From Streptomyces camponoticapitis (GTDB lineage Bacteria; Actinomycetota; Actinomycetes; Streptomycetales; Streptomycetaceae): 64,000 nucleotides of DNA. The stretch is from positions 298,084 through 362,083 of the forward strand of contig NZ_BMMV01000001.1 in NCBI RefSeq assembly GCF_014646115.1, read 5' to 3'. The notes below the pieces were generated by a model. It worked only from the letters and a program-made list of their open reading frames with translations, did not search any database and was not told the origin of the DNA. The translations under genes were made by a program, and so were the position numbers. Below are positions 62,716 through 64,000 of the stretch, one piece after another (positions within the stretch are counted from its first letter, which is position 1; every line of letters begins with the position of its first letter).

Positions 62716-64000
62716 GCGGATGTGCCAGGGGGGTCCATCACCAGCTCCGCGGCCATCGGCAGGGCCTCCAACCGGCGTCCGGTCGCGTGGAAGACGGCGT
62801 TCATGAGCGCGCCCGCCATGGCGACCTGGCCGATCTCACCGACGCCCTTGACGCCGAGCGGGCCCGCGACCTCGTCGGTGACATCGACGAATTCGACGGT
62901 GACGTCGGGGGCGTCGGCGTTGACGGGAACGAGGTACTCACCCAGGTTGCTCGCACCCCACCGTCCGGACCGCGGATCCATCTGGTTGCCTTCGAGCAGC
63001 GCCTGGCTCATCCCCCAGAGCATGCCGCCCATGAGCTGGCTGCGCGCGAGCTTGGGGTTGAGCACCCGCCCCGGGGCGAACACGCCGACCATCCGGCGTA
63101 CGCGTACGAGACCGATGTCCGGGTCGACGGCCACCTCGGCGAACTGGGCCCCGAAGGTCATCATCCCGTGCGGTGCGTCCATCGGCGGGGGCGTCCAGTC
63201 GCCGAGCGCGTCTTTCATGCTCAGCCGGTTGCGCCGCATCATCTCGGCGTACGTCTCGCCGGCGCCCGCCGATCCGTCGCCGAGGCTCATGCGGCCGTCC
63301 TCGACCACCACGGCCGAGGCGTCCGCGCCGTGCAGCGGCGAGCCGGTGTCCGCGACCGCCATGGCGACCAGTTGGCGGCGCAGCTCGATCGCCGCGTTGT
63401 GCACCGCGGCGCTGACCATGGAGGCGCCCATGGAGCCCACCGACGCGCTGGCGTTGGGCAGGTCGCTGTCGCCCGCCTCGAACGTGACGTCGTTCATGTC
63501 CATGCCCAGCCCGTCGGCGGCGACCTGCGCCATCGCCGTGGTGGCGCCGGTGCCGAACTCCTGGGTGCCGCACTGCATGACGGCGCTGCCGTCGGCGTAG
63601 ACCCTCACCCGCGCCTGCTGGGGAGGCATCATGAACGCCATGGGGTAGGCGGCCACGGCCATGCCGGAACCGATGAGCCAGTCGCCTTCGCGCCGCGAGC
63701 GCGGTTCGGGGTCGCGCCGGTCCCAGCCGAAGAGGCGCGCGCCGGTACGCAGACATTCCTCCAGGCCGTCGCTGGACCAGGGGTTGCCGTGCTCGTCCAC
63801 GGACGCGCGGTTGCGCAGGCGCAGTTCGACGGGGTCGACCCCGGTCGCGTAGGCGAGTCTGTCCATCGCCACTTCCAGGGTGGACACCCCCAGCGACTCG
63901 CCCGGCGCGCGCATGAAGGTGGGCGTCATGACGTTGCCGCGGATCATCCGGTGCAGCCCGAGGTAGTTCTCGCAGCGGTAGAGCTGCGAGGTGACGCCGG
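62712..64000 (-). CDS. Xanthine-dehydrogenase-family molybdopterin-binding subunit, 5' part outside window
   Basis: C-terminal ~429 residues of a molybdenum hydroxylase large subunit (aldehyde oxidase/xanthine dehydrogenase, PaoC/YagR-like). Visible segments are YRCENYLGLHRMIRGN, TFMRAPGESLGVSTLE (substrate-pocket Arg and cofactor loop), QCGTQEFGTGATTAM (molybdopterin-binding) and VKGVGEIGQVAMAGA with the general-base Glu of the active site. The open frame continues past base 64000. Small FeS and FAD subunits should lie just outside the window. It is translationally coupled to the membrane protein downstream. The substrate (an aldehyde or N-heterocycle) cannot be told. Confidence 0.93.
   Translation of the reverse strand, partial: GVTSQLYRCENYLGLHRMIRGNVMTPTFMRAPGESLGVSTLEVAMDRLAYATGVDPVELRLRNRASVDEHGNPWSSDGLEECLRTGARLFGWDRRDPEPRSRREGDWLIGSGMAVAAYPMAFMMPPQQARVRVYADGSAVMQCGTQEFGTGATTAMAQVAADGLGMDMNDVTFEAGDSDLPNASASVGSMGASMVSAAVHNAAIELRRQLVAMAVADTGSPLHGADASAVVVEDGRMSLGDGSAGAGETYAEMMRRNRLSMKDALGDWTPPPMDAPHGMMTFGAQFAEVAVDPDIGLVRVRRMVGVFAPGRVLNPKLARSQLMGGMLWGMSQALLEGNQMDPRSGRWGASNLGEYLVPVNADAPDVTVEFVDVTDEVAGPLGVKGVGEIGQVAMAGALMNAVFHATGRRLEALPMAAELVMDPPGTSA

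Overview
Organism. Very GC-rich DNA with overwhelmingly G/C third codon positions, frequent GTG and TTG starts, a conservon, the GlgE/TreS/maltokinase pathway, an actinobacterial HelR/HelD-type RNA polymerase-rescue helicase, a mycothiol-dependent enzyme family member and three bldA-type TTA codons together point to Streptomyces or a very close relative. No rRNA, tRNA, CRISPR array, insertion sequence or phage gene was recognised. All statements come from reading the sequence; no search was run. Layout, left to right. 0-1.6 kb: 3' part of a cytochrome c oxidase subunit I gene that has no subunit II beside it. 1.8-7.5 kb: a complete conservon read leftwards (sensor-kinase-like CvnA, roadblock CvnB, DUF742 CvnC, Ras-like GTPase CvnD, then two P450s of CYP157 and CYP154 type). 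The CYP157-type P450 lacks the ExxR motif, and cvnA, cvnC and cvnD each carry one TTA codon. 7.7-14 kb: DUF6221 protein, CopD-like membrane protein, EF-hand protein, RsbW-like ATPase, enoyl-CoA hydratase and two tandem lipoprotein L,D-transpeptidases. 14.1-16.4 kb: glycogen debranching enzyme GlgX. 16.5-20.2 kb: ABC-2 exporter plus two-component system in one operon. 20.4-24.2 kb: a heterodimeric ABC exporter. 24.2-27.5 kb: MBL-fold hydrolase, its divergent AraC regulator and a lone P450. 28-34 kb: secreted or envelope functions (M4 metalloprotease, small secreted protein, membrane-anchored XRE protein, alginate-lyase-family protein). 34.3-36.9 kb: alpha-glucan phosphorylase GlgP. 37.4-45.7 kb: an accessory block (group-A FAD monooxygenase, PrnB-like heme protein, MFS exporter, HpaB-like flavin monooxygenase, AraC regulator, NmrA-like protein). 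46-54.2 kb: glgE-treS-mak-glgB. 54.1-58.4 kb: SDR protein, small secreted peptide, HelR, thioredoxin and MerR regulator. 58.6-64 kb: mycothiol-dependent-type enzyme, small hypothetical protein, secreted GH16 beta-glucanase with a clear palindromic operator, multi-pass membrane protein, and the 3' part of a molybdenum hydroxylase large subunit. How the genes work together. GlgX, GlgP, GlgE, TreS, maltokinase and GlgB form a nearly full alpha-glucan/trehalose cycle: TreS interconverts trehalose and maltose, maltokinase makes maltose-1-phosphate, GlgE polymerises it, GlgB branches the polymer, and GlgP and GlgX degrade it. In S. coelicolor the glgB-to-glgP genes are contiguous (SCO5440-SCO5444). 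Here an 8.3-kb block sits between glgP and glgE, so it looks like a lineage-specific insertion. That block is my best candidate for an undescribed system: a PrnB-type (IDO-superfamily) heme enzyme with two flavin monooxygenases and an exporter, but without the halogenase and other partners of the pyrrolnitrin pathway.
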